DNA from: Litorihabitans aurantiacus | Lineage (GTDB): Bacteria; Actinomycetota; Actinomycetes; Actinomycetales; Beutenbergiaceae | Reading direction: 5' to 3' | Assembly: GCF_030161595.1 (NCBI RefSeq) | Contig: NZ_BSUM01000001.1 | Location: 3,596,001 to 3,660,000 of the forward strand | DNA length: 64,000 nucleotides | Part shown: positions 40,913 to 48,974 of the stretch, in pieces | Position numbering within the stretch: position 1 is the stretch's first letter | Layout: every line of letters starts with the position of its first letter | Position numbers and translations under genes: made by a program | The notes under the pieces: model-generated | Told to the model about the DNA's origin: nothing | Databases searched by the model: none | What the model saw: only the letters and a program-made list of their open reading frames with translations

Positions 40913-41116
40913 CTACTTGAAGGCGTCCTTGACGCTGTCCGCGGCCTTGCCGAGGGCGTCCTTGGCCTTCTCGGCCGCGCCCTGCGCGCCGCCCTTGGCC
41001 TGGTCGGCGCGACCCTCGGCCTCGAGCTGCTCGTTGCCGGTGGCCTGACCTGCGGTCTTCTTCAGCGCGCCGCCGGTCTCGGTGGCCTTCGCGTCCAGCT
41101 TGTCGTCGAGTCCCAT
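40913..41116 (-). CDS. CsbD-family stress protein
   Basis: 67 residues. 'GLDDKLDAKATETGGALKKTAGQATGNEQLEAEGRADQAKGGAQ' is the CsbD core, an extended amphipathic helical protein abundant under general stress. The rest repeats the 11-residue 'A.E.A.DA.GKAADS.KDA' pattern. Function is unresolved; it is thought to be stress-protective. It shares direction with the SDR and DJ-1 genes downstream, which fits one stress-linked neighbourhood. Confidence 0.9.
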   Translation of the reverse strand: MGLDDKLDAKATETGGALKKTAGQATGNEQLEAEGRADQAKGGAQGAAEKAKDALGKAADSVKDAFK

Positions 41117-41193
41117 GGGTCTCTCCTTCGGTCGGGTAGGACTACGGTAGGCACGTCACCGCCACCCTGACCAGGATCTTGTCGACGGCCGGC

Positions 41194-41619
41194 TCAGGGG
41201 TCGTTGCGCGTCACGGGGATGCCGAGGATCGTGAACGGCTTCGGGGCGATGGCGTCGTCGGGCGGGCCGGCGTCGCGCGGGCGCGGCCGCGGGCCGACCC
41301 AGACCCGCCAGCTGCCCTCGAGGCGGAACACCTCGCCGTCGGCCTCGACCCGCGCCCCGCGCGCCGCGACGATCTGCTCGCTGATCGAGGTGTGGTGCGA
41401 GGCGGGCACGAATCCGACGTTGCGGTTGTGCCAGGCGATCACGACGGCGCCGCCCGTCTCGGCGTGCAGCGTGAACCGGGCGGGCAGCTCCTGCGCGGCG
41501 CCGCGGGCCCGCCCCGACCCGGCGCTCGTCTCCAGGGCGGGCTGGTGCGCCGTCGTCTCGATCGCGAGGAAGCCCTCGCCGACGTCGGCGAGGACGGGGC
41601 TGCGCCGCCACCGGACCAC
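41194..41619 (-). CDS. Hypothetical protein
   Basis: 141 residues from a GTG at 41619, directly after the GDSL lipoprotein stop (one nt between). Alternating strand character: 'GEGFLAIETTAHQPALETS', 'ELPARFTLHAETGGAVVIAWHNRNVGFVPASH', 'GEVFRLEGSWRVWVGP'. No catalytic residues or membrane segment are visible. It may be a small beta-barrel; the family is not recognised. It is transcribed with the lipoprotein. Confidence 0.65.
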   Translation of the reverse strand: MVRWRRSPVLADVGEGFLAIETTAHQPALETSAGSGRARGAAQELPARFTLHAETGGAVVIAWHNRNVGFVPASHHTSISEQIVAARGARVEADGEVFRLEGSWRVWVGPRPRPRDAGPPDDAIAPKPFTILGIPVTRNDP

Positions 41620-41620
41620 G

Positions 41621-42598
41621 TCACTCGCCCCGCTGCGCGAGCGCCTCGTCGACGGCGGGCCACACGGCCTCCGCGAGCGCCGCCTGCCCCAGGGGCGAGG
41701 GGTGGAAGTGGTCGACGTCGGAGAGCCACGCCGGCGTCAGGGCGACGGCGGCCACCGCGCCGTCGTCGGTGCGGCACGCGGGGTGCTGCTGGCACGTGGC
41801 GGTGGCGGCCTCGTCGAGCTCGACCAGGCGCTGGGCGGCAGCGGCGCGGGCGGTGTCGTCACCGCCCAGGACGGTCGCGCACAGCCCGTTGTCCCAGACC
41901 GCGCGCGCCTCGGGGTCGTCGTTCGCGGCGTCCCACACCGACGTGACGGCCGGGATGCTCGCGAGCACGACGGCGGCGTCCGGCGCGCGGGTGGCGAGGT
42001 CGCTCAGCAGGGCGTCGAGCTGGGCGGTGTAGTCCGCCGTGCTCGTCATGGCCGCGACGTCGGGAGCACACACATCGTTGGCGCCGAGCAGCACGGTGAC
42101 GAGGTCGACGTCGGCGGCTCCGGGGGCACCCGGTGCCTCGAACGCGGCGTCGACGAGCGGCCGCGCGTCGGCCATGCGTGCACCCTCGCGCGCGGCGGGG
42201 ACGGCCGTGACGGCCCAGCCCGCCTCGCCCAGCCGGGTGTCGAGCGAGTCGATCGCGGGGTCGGTCCCGATCGCCCACGAGGCACCCTGGCACACGAACA
42301 CCGCGGCGCAGGAGGCGAAGCCGGTGGTCAGGCTGTCACCGACGGCGAGGTGGACGAGCGGTTCGCCCGTGGCGGTCGCGGCGGTCGCAGGTCCACCGGG
42401 CTCCGCCGCGCCGCCGGTGGTCGTCGGGTCGCTCGAGGTCGGTGAGGTCGGTGAGGTCTCCGGGGTGGCGGTCCCGGGCGTCGACGGACCCGGCGCGGGG
42501 GCCTCACCGCCGCAGCCGGCGACGAGGGCGAGGAGGGCCGCAGCGGTGCCGGCGGCGAGGGGGCGGCCGACTCGTGCGGGGCGGCGTCGGAGGGTCAC
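41621..42598 (-). CDS. GDSL/SGNH-family lipoprotein hydrolase
   Basis: 325 residues from a GTG at 42598. The signal peptide ends in a lipobox LVAGC (Cys29), followed by a Thr/Pro/Ser-rich linker (about 30-72). The SGNH blocks are visible: 'VHLAVGDSLTTG' (block I Ser), 'VTVLLGANDVC' (block III, GxND) and 'LSDVDHFHPSPLGQAAL' (block V, DxxH). It is an esterase/lipase-like enzyme held on the outer face of the membrane. Substrate unknown. It is encoded divergently from the three-gene exported cluster. Confidence 0.88.
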   Translation of the reverse strand: MTLRRRPARVGRPLAAGTAAALLALVAGCGGEAPAPGPSTPGTATPETSPTSPTSSDPTTTGGAAEPGGPATAATATGEPLVHLAVGDSLTTGFASCAAVFVCQGASWAIGTDPAIDSLDTRLGEAGWAVTAVPAAREGARMADARPLVDAAFEAPGAPGAADVDLVTVLLGANDVCAPDVAAMTSTADYTAQLDALLSDLATRAPDAAVVLASIPAVTSVWDAANDDPEARAVWDNGLCATVLGGDDTARAAAAQRLVELDEAATATCQQHPACRTDDGAVAAVALTPAWLSDVDHFHPSPLGQAALAEAVWPAVDEALAQRGE

Positions 42599-42866
42599 GG
42601 GGTCACGGTAGTGCGCGAGGGGTTCTTCCGCACCGGATCGTCGTCGACCCGCGTGACCGGAGATGAGATGGAGGCTGGCCCGTCGGCAGGGGGCGGTCGA
42701 CGGGCCAGCTGTGCACAACTGTAGCGCCCCGGAGCCGGGGTGGTAGACCGATCGGGGTGGTTTCGGCCCTCGGGACCGCTTTCTTGATCGAATCGTGATG
42801 AACGTTCACATGCATGGACCGCCGCGGGCCCGCGCACCCGGGTCCCCGGTCGCTACGATCGGCCCC

Positions 42867-43520
42867 ATGACGACCCCTCCGCCCGCACCGCCGCCCGCGG
42901 GCGGTCCGTCGCACCTCGTGCGGCGCGGGCTGCGCTCGGTGTGGACGTGGGCCGCGGTGGCGGGTCTCGTGGCCGTGACGTCCGGGGCCTGGGCCGCCGG
43001 AGGGTTCGCCCAGGTGCCCGAGGAGGGTCTGCCCCGCGTCCCGGCCGACGCCCGCGTCGCGCTCGGCCCCTACGACGTCGCCATCGAGGGCTGGTCGATC
43101 TCGCGCGAGTACGACCCGAGTCTGCTCGAGATCGTCGACGGCGACGCCTGGCTCGTCATCGGTGCGGACCTCACCGGGGCCCCGCCGCGATCGACCACCT
43201 ACAAGTCGGACTCGATCGAGGTGAGCAGCCTCGAGCCGACCGCCTACCCCCGTGCGGTCTCTCCCGTGGACGGGAGCTACGTCTCCTACATCCACCCCGG
43301 TGTGACGACGCCGGCGCTCATCCTCATCCCGGTCACGGAGGAGGACGCGCGCACGCTGGAGAGCCTCAGCACCCTGCCCGTGCTCCTGACGTCCTACACC
43401 TACACGCAGCACGTCCTGTCGGGCGAGGAGACCTGGTTGCGGCCGCAGCCCCGCGCCACCGCGCAGGTCCCGCGCGTCGACTCGATCGTCCCCGAGGTCG
43501 AGCCCGAGGACGACCGGTGA
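42867..43520 (+). CDS. Exported/membrane-anchored protein, gene 1 of 3
   Basis: 217 residues with an N-terminal Pro-rich cytosolic stretch, one transmembrane/signal helix (about 29-48, VWTWAAVAGLVAVTSGAWAA) and a beta-rich extracytoplasmic part (ARVALGPYDVAIEGWSIS ... DAWLVIGADLTG ... YVSYIHPGVTTPALILIPV). The next two genes share the layout: one N-terminal hydrophobic helix then a short beta domain. All three overlap by GTGA/ATGA, so the proteins probably form one envelope complex. No family is recognised. Confidence 0.72.
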   Translation: MTTPPPAPPPAGGPSHLVRRGLRSVWTWAAVAGLVAVTSGAWAAGGFAQVPEEGLPRVPADARVALGPYDVAIEGWSISREYDPSLLEIVDGDAWLVIGADLTGAPPRSTTYKSDSIEVSSLEPTAYPRAVSPVDGSYVSYIHPGVTTPALILIPVTEEDARTLESLSTLPVLLTSYTYTQHVLSGEETWLRPQPRATAQVPRVDSIVPEVEPEDDR

Positions 43521-44086
43521 GCCGCTACAGCCTCGGTGCGACGGCGACCGGCGGGGTCCTCCTGGTCGCCGCGCTCGGCCTCGGGGTGCACGAGGCGAAC
43601 CGCCCGGTCGTCCCCACGGTCGCGACGACGGTGCGCGGCGACGTCGGCGAGGAGGTCGCCGTCGGGGGCACCGTGGTCGAGGTGGGGCGGGCGCGGTCCG
43701 CGCCGCTCATCGAGGTGCCCGAGTCCTACGGCGACGAGGTGCTCGAGTACGAGAGCGCGGGGCGCTTCCTCGTGGTGCGCGTCGCCTACTCGGGCAAGCG
43801 CGAGCCCGACCTCGTCCGAACCCTCGCCTGGCGCGGTGCCAACGGCGCGGAGTACGCCCCGAGCGACGTCTTCGACGCGGGCTACACCGAGGCGCAGCCG
43901 GGCGAGTGGTGGCACCTCGACGTCATCTTCGAGATGCCGGCGGACGCGGCCGAGAGCGGCACGCTGCGCGTGCTCCCCGAGGGTTCCGACTGGGCGCTGC
44001 CCATGGAGATCGGCGAGGTGCGGGTGGACGAGGTCGAGCAGGTCGAGGAGATCGCCGCCGTGCTGCTGACGGCGGGGCGGGGATGA
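43517..44086 (+). CDS. Exported/membrane-anchored protein, gene 2 of 3
   Basis: 189 residues from a GTG that overlaps the previous stop. A single hydrophobic segment (about 5-25, LGATATGGVLLVAALGLGV) is followed by a beta-rich domain containing 'VRGDVGEEVAVGGTVVEVGRARSA' and a DUF4352-like context 'RFLVVRVAYSGKREPDLVRTLAW' and 'WWHLDVIFEMPADAAE'. This looks like a telokin/DUF4352-type immunoglobulin fold. It would lie outside the membrane. It ends in the ATGA of gene 3. Confidence 0.72.
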   Translation: MSRYSLGATATGGVLLVAALGLGVHEANRPVVPTVATTVRGDVGEEVAVGGTVVEVGRARSAPLIEVPESYGDEVLEYESAGRFLVVRVAYSGKREPDLVRTLAWRGANGAEYAPSDVFDAGYTEAQPGEWWHLDVIFEMPADAAESGTLRVLPEGSDWALPMEIGEVRVDEVEQVEEIAAVLLTAGRG

Positions 44087-44607
44087 CCCTCTCGGTGCGC
44101 GGCGCGATCGCCGGAGCGGTGTCCGTGCTGGCGGTGGCCGGCATGCTCGCGAGCGTCGGCTACCGCGAGGCCTCGCGCTGGAGCGGGTCGCACCCGGTCG
44201 CGCCGGCCTCCGCCGAGGTCGGCGGTGAGGCGAGGACGCGCGGTGTGACGATCGGGTTCCGCGGCATCGAGGAGGTCGATCGTCTGAACGGCAGCTACGG
44301 CGACCCGTTCCTGCCGCCGGACGGCTGGCAGCTCTGGGAGGCGGACTTCACCGTGGACGGTGCTCCGCCGTCGGACGACGGCGGCTTCGGCGTCGACCTC
44401 GTGGTGCTCGCCGACGACGGCGCGACCTACACCCGGTCGCGGCTGATCAGCACGAGCGTCGAGCCCGAGGGCGGGTGGCTCGGGTCCATCTTCCTCGTGG
44501 ACGGTTCGCGCTCGGACGTCGTGCTGCTGCCCGACGGTGTCGAGCCGCGGTCGGTGCGCGTGGTGCCGACCGACACCCCTCGCCGCTACTGGTCCTTCGA
44601 CTTGTGA
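44083..44607 (+). CDS. Exported/membrane-anchored protein, gene 3 of 3
   Basis: 174 residues with one N-terminal hydrophobic helix (about 8-26, IAGAVSVLAVAGMLASVGY) and a DUF4352-like beta domain (VTIGFRGIEEVDRLN ... GWQLWEADFTVDG ... GVDLVVLADDGATYTRSRLI). It looks like a paralogue of gene 2 in fold, with the same 'W-x-L/V-x-E/D-x-x-F' core. The last 22 nt overlap the convergent membrane-protein gene. Confidence 0.7.
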   Translation: MTLSVRGAIAGAVSVLAVAGMLASVGYREASRWSGSHPVAPASAEVGGEARTRGVTIGFRGIEEVDRLNGSYGDPFLPPDGWQLWEADFTVDGAPPSDDGGFGVDLVVLADDGATYTRSRLISTSVEPEGGWLGSIFLVDGSRSDVVLLPDGVEPRSVRVVPTDTPRRYWSFDL

Positions 44608-46016
44608 GGTAGCCGCAGGATGCTCGGCAGGCCGAGCCGCCGCATCGTCAGCTCGGTGCCGGCGGCCACCAGCGCGAGCGTCAGCACCTGGACGAGCACC
44701 GTCCCGACGGCGGCGACGAGCGGGTAGATCGCCCGCCAGTCGTTGGCGGCGACGGTCGGCAGGAGCAGGTCGGCCAGCCACCACACGAGGTAGTCCGCCT
44801 GCGCGAGGATCGTGAACAGGATGCAGAACACGCCGATCGGGAGCCACCCGCGGGCGAGCACGAGACCGGCGGCGCCGCCGAGCGGACCCCACCGGCTCGT
44901 GGGCCGCACGAGCGATGACCAGGAGCGCTGCAGGCGCGCGACGTCGGTGAGGGCGTCGGCGGCGCGGGGTACCGCCACCCGGCTGCCCAGGCTCGCCGTG
45001 ACCTCCGCCGCGCGGGAGGCGAGCGCCGCCGTCGCCCCGCGGCGCGTGCCGTAGAGGACCGTGCCGAACGCGAGCCACCCGGCCGGCACGAGCACACCGG
45101 CGACGGCGAACTCCACCAGGGTTCCGACGACGCCGCCGACGGCGCCGATCGCCGGCGCGACCTGCGGCCAGTCGAGCCTGGCCCAGGCGTCGCTGACGGC
45201 GTGCACCGCGCTGCGGCTGCTCCACCAGTTCCGCAGCGCGTTGCCGACGGCGACGGCGGCGAGCACCGACAGCACGAGCCACACGAGCTCGGAGTAGGTC
45301 ACGACGACGCGCAGCGCCCCGGTGCCGATCGTGGCGCCGCGGCCGCGCGTGCGGTGCTGCTCGCGCGCGATCTCGTCGCGGCGCTCCTGGCGGTCGAGGA
45401 AGGCGGCGCCGAGGCTGCGCAGCACGAGCGCCACGACGAGGATGCCGAGCACAGAAACCGACAGCACCTCGGGGATGCGGTCGAGGGCGGAAGGGGCGTC
45501 GTCGTTGAACGCCGACTCGTAGACCGCCTCCATCGTCGTCTCGTAGAGGTAGACCCGGCGGTCCTCGGTCAGCTGCCCGTTCTGCTCGTACAGCACGAGG
45601 TAGAGCAGCAGGGCGCTCGCGAACGTCGCCAGCGCGCTCGCGGCGCTGCGCTGCGTGGCGTCGGTGAGGCGGCCCATGAGCACGAGCATCCCGACGGCGG
45701 TGACGAACGCGGCGCCCGGCACGAGCGCGAACACGAGGATGCCCGCCGTCGCGCTGCCGCGGGAGGCGATGACCGCGAGCACCGAGATCCAGTGCGCGGC
45801 GATGATGCCGAGCGCCGCGATCCCGGTGAGCACGAGCGAGTACCGGCGCAGGAGCCGCCCCGTGATCGTCAGGAGGCTGAGGGCCTCCTGCCCGACGGCG
45901 CGCCAGGCGACCGACGCCGTGATGCGCGGGCCGGGGGACGAGGACGGCGACGTGGTGGGCTCCGTCGTGCGCGCCGTCGTGCTGGTCGGCACCGGCCGGG
46001 CGGGCGGCGTCGTCAC
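44586..46016 (-). CDS. Polytopic membrane protein
   Basis: 476 residues from a GTG at 46016. The N-terminal 40 residues are Thr/Pro/Ser-rich. Hydrophobic stretches are visible near 60-85, 90-112, 130-148, 180-202, 240-262, 285-310, 318-335, 382-415 and 430-455, so roughly eight or nine transmembrane segments. No transporter or enzyme motif is clear. It overlaps the alpha/beta hydrolase gene by 4 nt (GTGA) and converges with the exported trio, so it may be part of the same envelope function. Confidence 0.72.
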   Translation of the reverse strand: MTTPPARPVPTSTTARTTEPTTSPSSSPGPRITASVAWRAVGQEALSLLTITGRLLRRYSLVLTGIAALGIIAAHWISVLAVIASRGSATAGILVFALVPGAAFVTAVGMLVLMGRLTDATQRSAASALATFASALLLYLVLYEQNGQLTEDRRVYLYETTMEAVYESAFNDDAPSALDRIPEVLSVSVLGILVVALVLRSLGAAFLDRQERRDEIAREQHRTRGRGATIGTGALRVVVTYSELVWLVLSVLAAVAVGNALRNWWSSRSAVHAVSDAWARLDWPQVAPAIGAVGGVVGTLVEFAVAGVLVPAGWLAFGTVLYGTRRGATAALASRAAEVTASLGSRVAVPRAADALTDVARLQRSWSSLVRPTSRWGPLGGAAGLVLARGWLPIGVFCILFTILAQADYLVWWLADLLLPTVAANDWRAIYPLVAAVGTVLVQVLTLALVAAGTELTMRRLGLPSILRLPHKSKDQ

Positions 46017-46966
46017 AGCCGGTCGCTGATCCAGGAGGTCACCGCGCGCTCGTAGTCGGTGCGCGCGGCCGGGGCCGACAGGGCGAGGTCGTGCAGACCG
46101 CCGGGCACGGTGCGCAGCGTGACGTCGTCACCCAGGCGCGCGACGGCGTCCCACATGTGCTTCACGTCGAGCAGGACGTCGCTGGAGCGCACCTGGGCCG
46201 GGGTGACGGCGGTCCCGCCGGCGCCGCCCGAGCGGCTCGAGGTGCACATGAGGACGGGGACGCGGATGTCGAGACCCTCGGCCACGCGACGCTGCGCGCG
46301 GCGGATCGCGCTGAGCCAGGAGGCGCGCACGGGGAAGCCCTCGATCGGCTTCCACGCGAGGTCGAAGTCCCACTCGCCGCCGGTGCTGGCGTGGATGGAC
46401 GAGCCGTAGGTCCCCGAGAGGCGGGAGATGACGGCGTCGGGATCGCGCCAGGCGGCGACGGCGGCGACCGTGCCGCTGAGGCTGCGGCGCAGCGGGGTGT
46501 CGTTGATGTCGTACCAGGGGCTGTTGAGCACCACGGCCTGCAGCGCGCGCGGGTGGTGGTGCGCGAACAGCGTGGCGATCAGGCCGCCCGTCGAGTGGCC
46601 GAGCAGCACGACCTGGCGGTGGCCCTCGGCGCGGACGACGGCGAGCGCCGCGAGGATCTCCTCGTCGTACTCCGCGAGGTCGCGCACGAGGCCGGGGACC
46701 TGACCCTCGCGCAGCGAGCGCCCGTAGCGACGCAGGTCGAGCGCGTAGACGTCCTGGCCGCCCGCGGCCAGCGTGCGCGCGTGCTCGGCCTGGAAGAAGT
46801 AGTCGGAGAAGCCGTGGACGTAGAGGATCGCGCGCTCGTGCGTCGGCTCGCCGAGCCGGACGAGGGTCGCGACGGCGCCGTCGCCGTCGTCGCCCAGCTC
46901 GATGGTGCGCGCCACGAAGTCGCCGCCCAGCACGTCCGGCGCCCACGCCGTCGTCACCTCATGCAT
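46013..46966 (-). CDS. Alpha/beta hydrolase (monoacylglycerol lipase/serine aminopeptidase-like)
   Basis: 317 residues. The nucleophile elbow GHSTGGL (Ser in VVLLGHSTGGLIATL), the oxyanion 'YVHGFSDYFFQAEHA' and 'YGRSLREGQVPG' match the monoglyceride-lipase type (HxGxS). Asp and His of the triad are probably in 'DVLLDVKHMW' and 'VPGGLHDLAL'. It could cleave lipids or peptides inside the cell. The ATG at 46966 lacks a strong site; the 262-nt upstream gap has paired direct repeats that may be regulatory. Confidence 0.88.
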   Translation of the reverse strand: MHEVTTAWAPDVLGGDFVARTIELGDDGDGAVATLVRLGEPTHERAILYVHGFSDYFFQAEHARTLAAGGQDVYALDLRRYGRSLREGQVPGLVRDLAEYDEEILAALAVVRAEGHRQVVLLGHSTGGLIATLFAHHHPRALQAVVLNSPWYDINDTPLRRSLSGTVAAVAAWRDPDAVISRLSGTYGSSIHASTGGEWDFDLAWKPIEGFPVRASWLSAIRRAQRRVAEGLDIRVPVLMCTSSRSGGAGGTAVTPAQVRSSDVLLDVKHMWDAVARLGDDVTLRTVPGGLHDLALSAPAARTDYERAVTSWISDRL

Positions 46967-46990
46967 GACCCGGAGCCTAGTGCGTCCCCT

Positions 46991-47030
46991 CCCGCGAGGG
47001 GTTTGTGGGAGCCCGCGAGGTACTTGTGGG
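46991..47030. repeat. Two 19-bp direct repeats upstream of the hydrolase
   Basis: CCCGCGAGG-nnn-TTGTGGG is present at 46991-47009 and 47012-47030 (three central bases differ), giving a 21-bp period, about two helical turns. They lie 25 bp ahead of the hydrolase start, in the gap shared with the DUF1540 gene, and look like operators for a dimeric regulator. Confidence 0.5.
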
Positions 47031-47112
47031 GGAGCGGCTCGCGGTCGCCGCCGGACCGGTGAGCCGCTTTTCATCACACCGACTTCCCGTAAATCGGGCT
47101 CGGTGAGGCATT

Positions 47113-47157
47113 CCTGAATTCAGGTGAGGCGACCCTCAATAAGTGCACCCTGAATTC
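47113..47157. promoter_or_regulatory. Palindrome CCTGAATTCAGG and a partial copy
   Basis: CCTGAATTCAGG at 47113-47124 is a 12-bp perfect palindrome. CCTGAATTC recurs at 47149-47157, 36 bp away. Both are upstream of the DUF1540 start (47229), in a locally AT-richer stretch with a TAGCAT -10-like element (47198-47203). A regulator-binding role is inferred. Confidence 0.4.
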
Positions 47158-47228
47158 TTCTCGAAAGTGGCGAGAACGCTATTTCGGGTTTATCGTTCTA
47201 GCATCAGGTCGCCCCCGAGGAGGAACTC

Positions 47229-47519
47229 ATGTCGTCTCTCGCCGAGATGCCCCAGGTCGTCGAGTGTGCCGTCGCCGGCTGCTCCTACAACCACGACGGC
47301 TGCCACGCCTTCGCCGTCACGGTCGACGACGACGCGGACTGCGCGACGTTCATCGACGTCGGCACGCGCGGCGGTCTCGACCGCGTGGTCGCCCAGGTCG
47401 GCGCGTGCCAACGCAGCGCCTGCCGCTTCAACAGCAACCTCGAGTGCACGGCGACGGCCGTGCGCATCGGCCCGGGCGGCGGTGGCACGGCCAACTGCCT
47501 GACGTACGCCGAGGCCTGA
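47229..47519 (+). CDS. DUF1540 domain protein (two copies)
   Basis: 96 residues carrying two Cys-rich DUF1540 units: first 'VECAVAGCSYNHDGCHAFAV ... DCATF', second 'ACQRSACRFNSNLECTATAV ... NCLTY'. Each unit has the family's 'C..[SA]C.[FY]N' and 'C.A' metal-binding-like Cys spacing. The ATG has a GAGGAGG site at good spacing. Members are small proteins linked to sporulation or stress; role unknown. Confidence 0.92.
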   Translation: MSSLAEMPQVVECAVAGCSYNHDGCHAFAVTVDDDADCATFIDVGTRGGLDRVVAQVGACQRSACRFNSNLECTATAVRIGPGGGGTANCLTYAEA

Positions 47520-47703
47520 GCCCCGCGGCCGCCCGGCCCCACGAACCCAGTACCGCCCGTCGGCCCGAGCCGGCGGGCGCTGCTGTGCCCGGTCTCGACA
47601 TGTGAGAAGGATCGTGGCGCGACGACGAGGAGCGCCGCGGGTTCCTAGAGTGGCGCCATCCGCACCGGAGCTCCGGTGCTCACCGCGAGGAGAGGAGCAG
47701 GCC

Positions 47704-48640
47704 ATGACGACGACCGTCCCGCCGCTCCTGGTCCCCGCCCGCGGGTGTCGGTCCCTGTGTATGCACGGGCCCGACTCCGCCGTCGCCATCTGACGCCGGA
47801 CGAGTCGGGCCTTCCCGCCCACACACGACTCGACCCGGAGCTCCCCGTGACCACCACCCTTCTCGCTCGTCCCGCCCGTCCGCTCGGCACGGTCCGCCTG
47901 ACCCTGCCGGCGGGGGCGCGCCCCGTGCGGAGTCCCTCGGTCGCCGTCGGCGGCGCCCGGGGAGTCCCCTCCTCGTCGCCCGCGGTCGAGGTCCGCGCCG
48001 ACCTCCCGTTCCCGGTTCTCGTGGCCCGCGCGCAGCAGGCCGAGCGCGACGGCACCCCGCTGCTGTGGCTCACGGGTGCCGGCGCTGCGGCCGTCGCGTC
48101 ACGGCTGCTGCGCCTGACGCGGGTCCTCGCCGTCGGGGCAGAGCTCGACCTCGGCCAGGGCGCCCGCGGTGCGGCGCTCGACGCCGTCGCCCTCACCCAG
48201 ATCGGTGGCGCGCGGGCGCACGTGCGGGTCGCCGACGCCAGGCTGCTGGGCGCCCTCGCGCGTGAGCTGGGGCTGCGTCCCCGGGCCCGTGCCACGCGGT
48301 TCGGCGGCGACGCGTTCACCGCCACGCTGCCGCCGGCGGGTCACCAGGAGGTGCAGGTGACCGCCGTCGTGACGCACCAGGGCGACCTGGTCGCGGCGTT
48401 CCCGGTCGCGAGCACGGTGGTCGTGACCGCGCCGTCCGGGGTCGACGCTCACGTGCTGGTGCGCCGCGCGCGCGCCGCGGGGAGGGGTGGCCCGACGTCG
48501 CCGTCCACGTCGCGGTGCCCGCGGGTCAGCGTCCGGCCGCCTGGCCGCACGCGGACGGCCTGGTGCTGGCGGACGCGCCGGTAGCGGTGCCGGCGGCGTC
48601 GGCTGCTGCGGCGGGCGCTCCCGCCCGCCCCGCAGCCTGA
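47704..48640 (+). pseudogene. Unknown protein gene, two frameshifts
   Basis: The ATG at 47704 has a GAGGAG site, but the frame stops after 29 codons; the sense continues in the next frame as VSVPVYARARLRRRHLTPDE, runs to RARAAG, and then shifts again to WPDVAVHVAVPAGQRPAAW before TGA at 48640. One extra G in each of two G-runs (47742-47744 and 48479-48482) gives a single protein of about 312 residues. Its middle (VRADLPFPVLVARAQQAERDGTPLLWLTGAGAAAVASRLL ... GDAFTATLPPAGHQEVQV) resembles no family I can name. Both shifts are of the error type seen elsewhere in the window. Confidence 0.6.
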
Positions 48641-48780
48641 CCCGGCTGGAGATCGACCAGGCACGAGGATCCTCGCTCACCAGCTCGAGAATGCGTCTGG
48701 CTGCTCTACCGGCGCGATACAGCTCGCGTGCACATGGTCGCGGTCGGTTCGATCGCGAGGGGCCGCGCGAGCAGGCGGAT

Positions 48781-48901
48781 GACTGCTGAATCGGTGGGAC
48801 AGAGCAGTCGTACGCATGGTGGCGGCCCCGGGTGTCGCTCGAACGCACGCGTGCCTGCGTGAGCATGCAGGTAACTGCTCTGTCGCCGCGATTCAGCAGT
48901 C
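48781..48901. repeat. 121-bp imperfect palindrome in a 334-bp gene-free gap
   Basis: Arms of 28 nt at 48781-48808 and 48874-48901 are inverted copies with only five central mismatches (matching blocks of 11 and 12 bp), and the pairing continues imperfectly inwards (GCATG, CG). The span 48641-48974 has no convincing ORF. The element starts 140 nt past the preceding gene and ends 74 nt before the oxidoreductase start, so it is an unlikely terminator. A MITE-like element or a structured RNA are the better ideas. Confidence 0.7.
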
Positions 48902-48974
48902 CTGCGCATTCTCGGCCCCGAGGGATCGTCACCCGGGCCCGGCCGATCGGCGGGCCGCGCGGCATCATGGGGGC

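Noticed and set aside
42800-42807. GAACGTTC as a possible LexA (SOS) box
   Set aside because: The actinobacterial SOS box needs four bases between GAAC and GTTC; here there are none.
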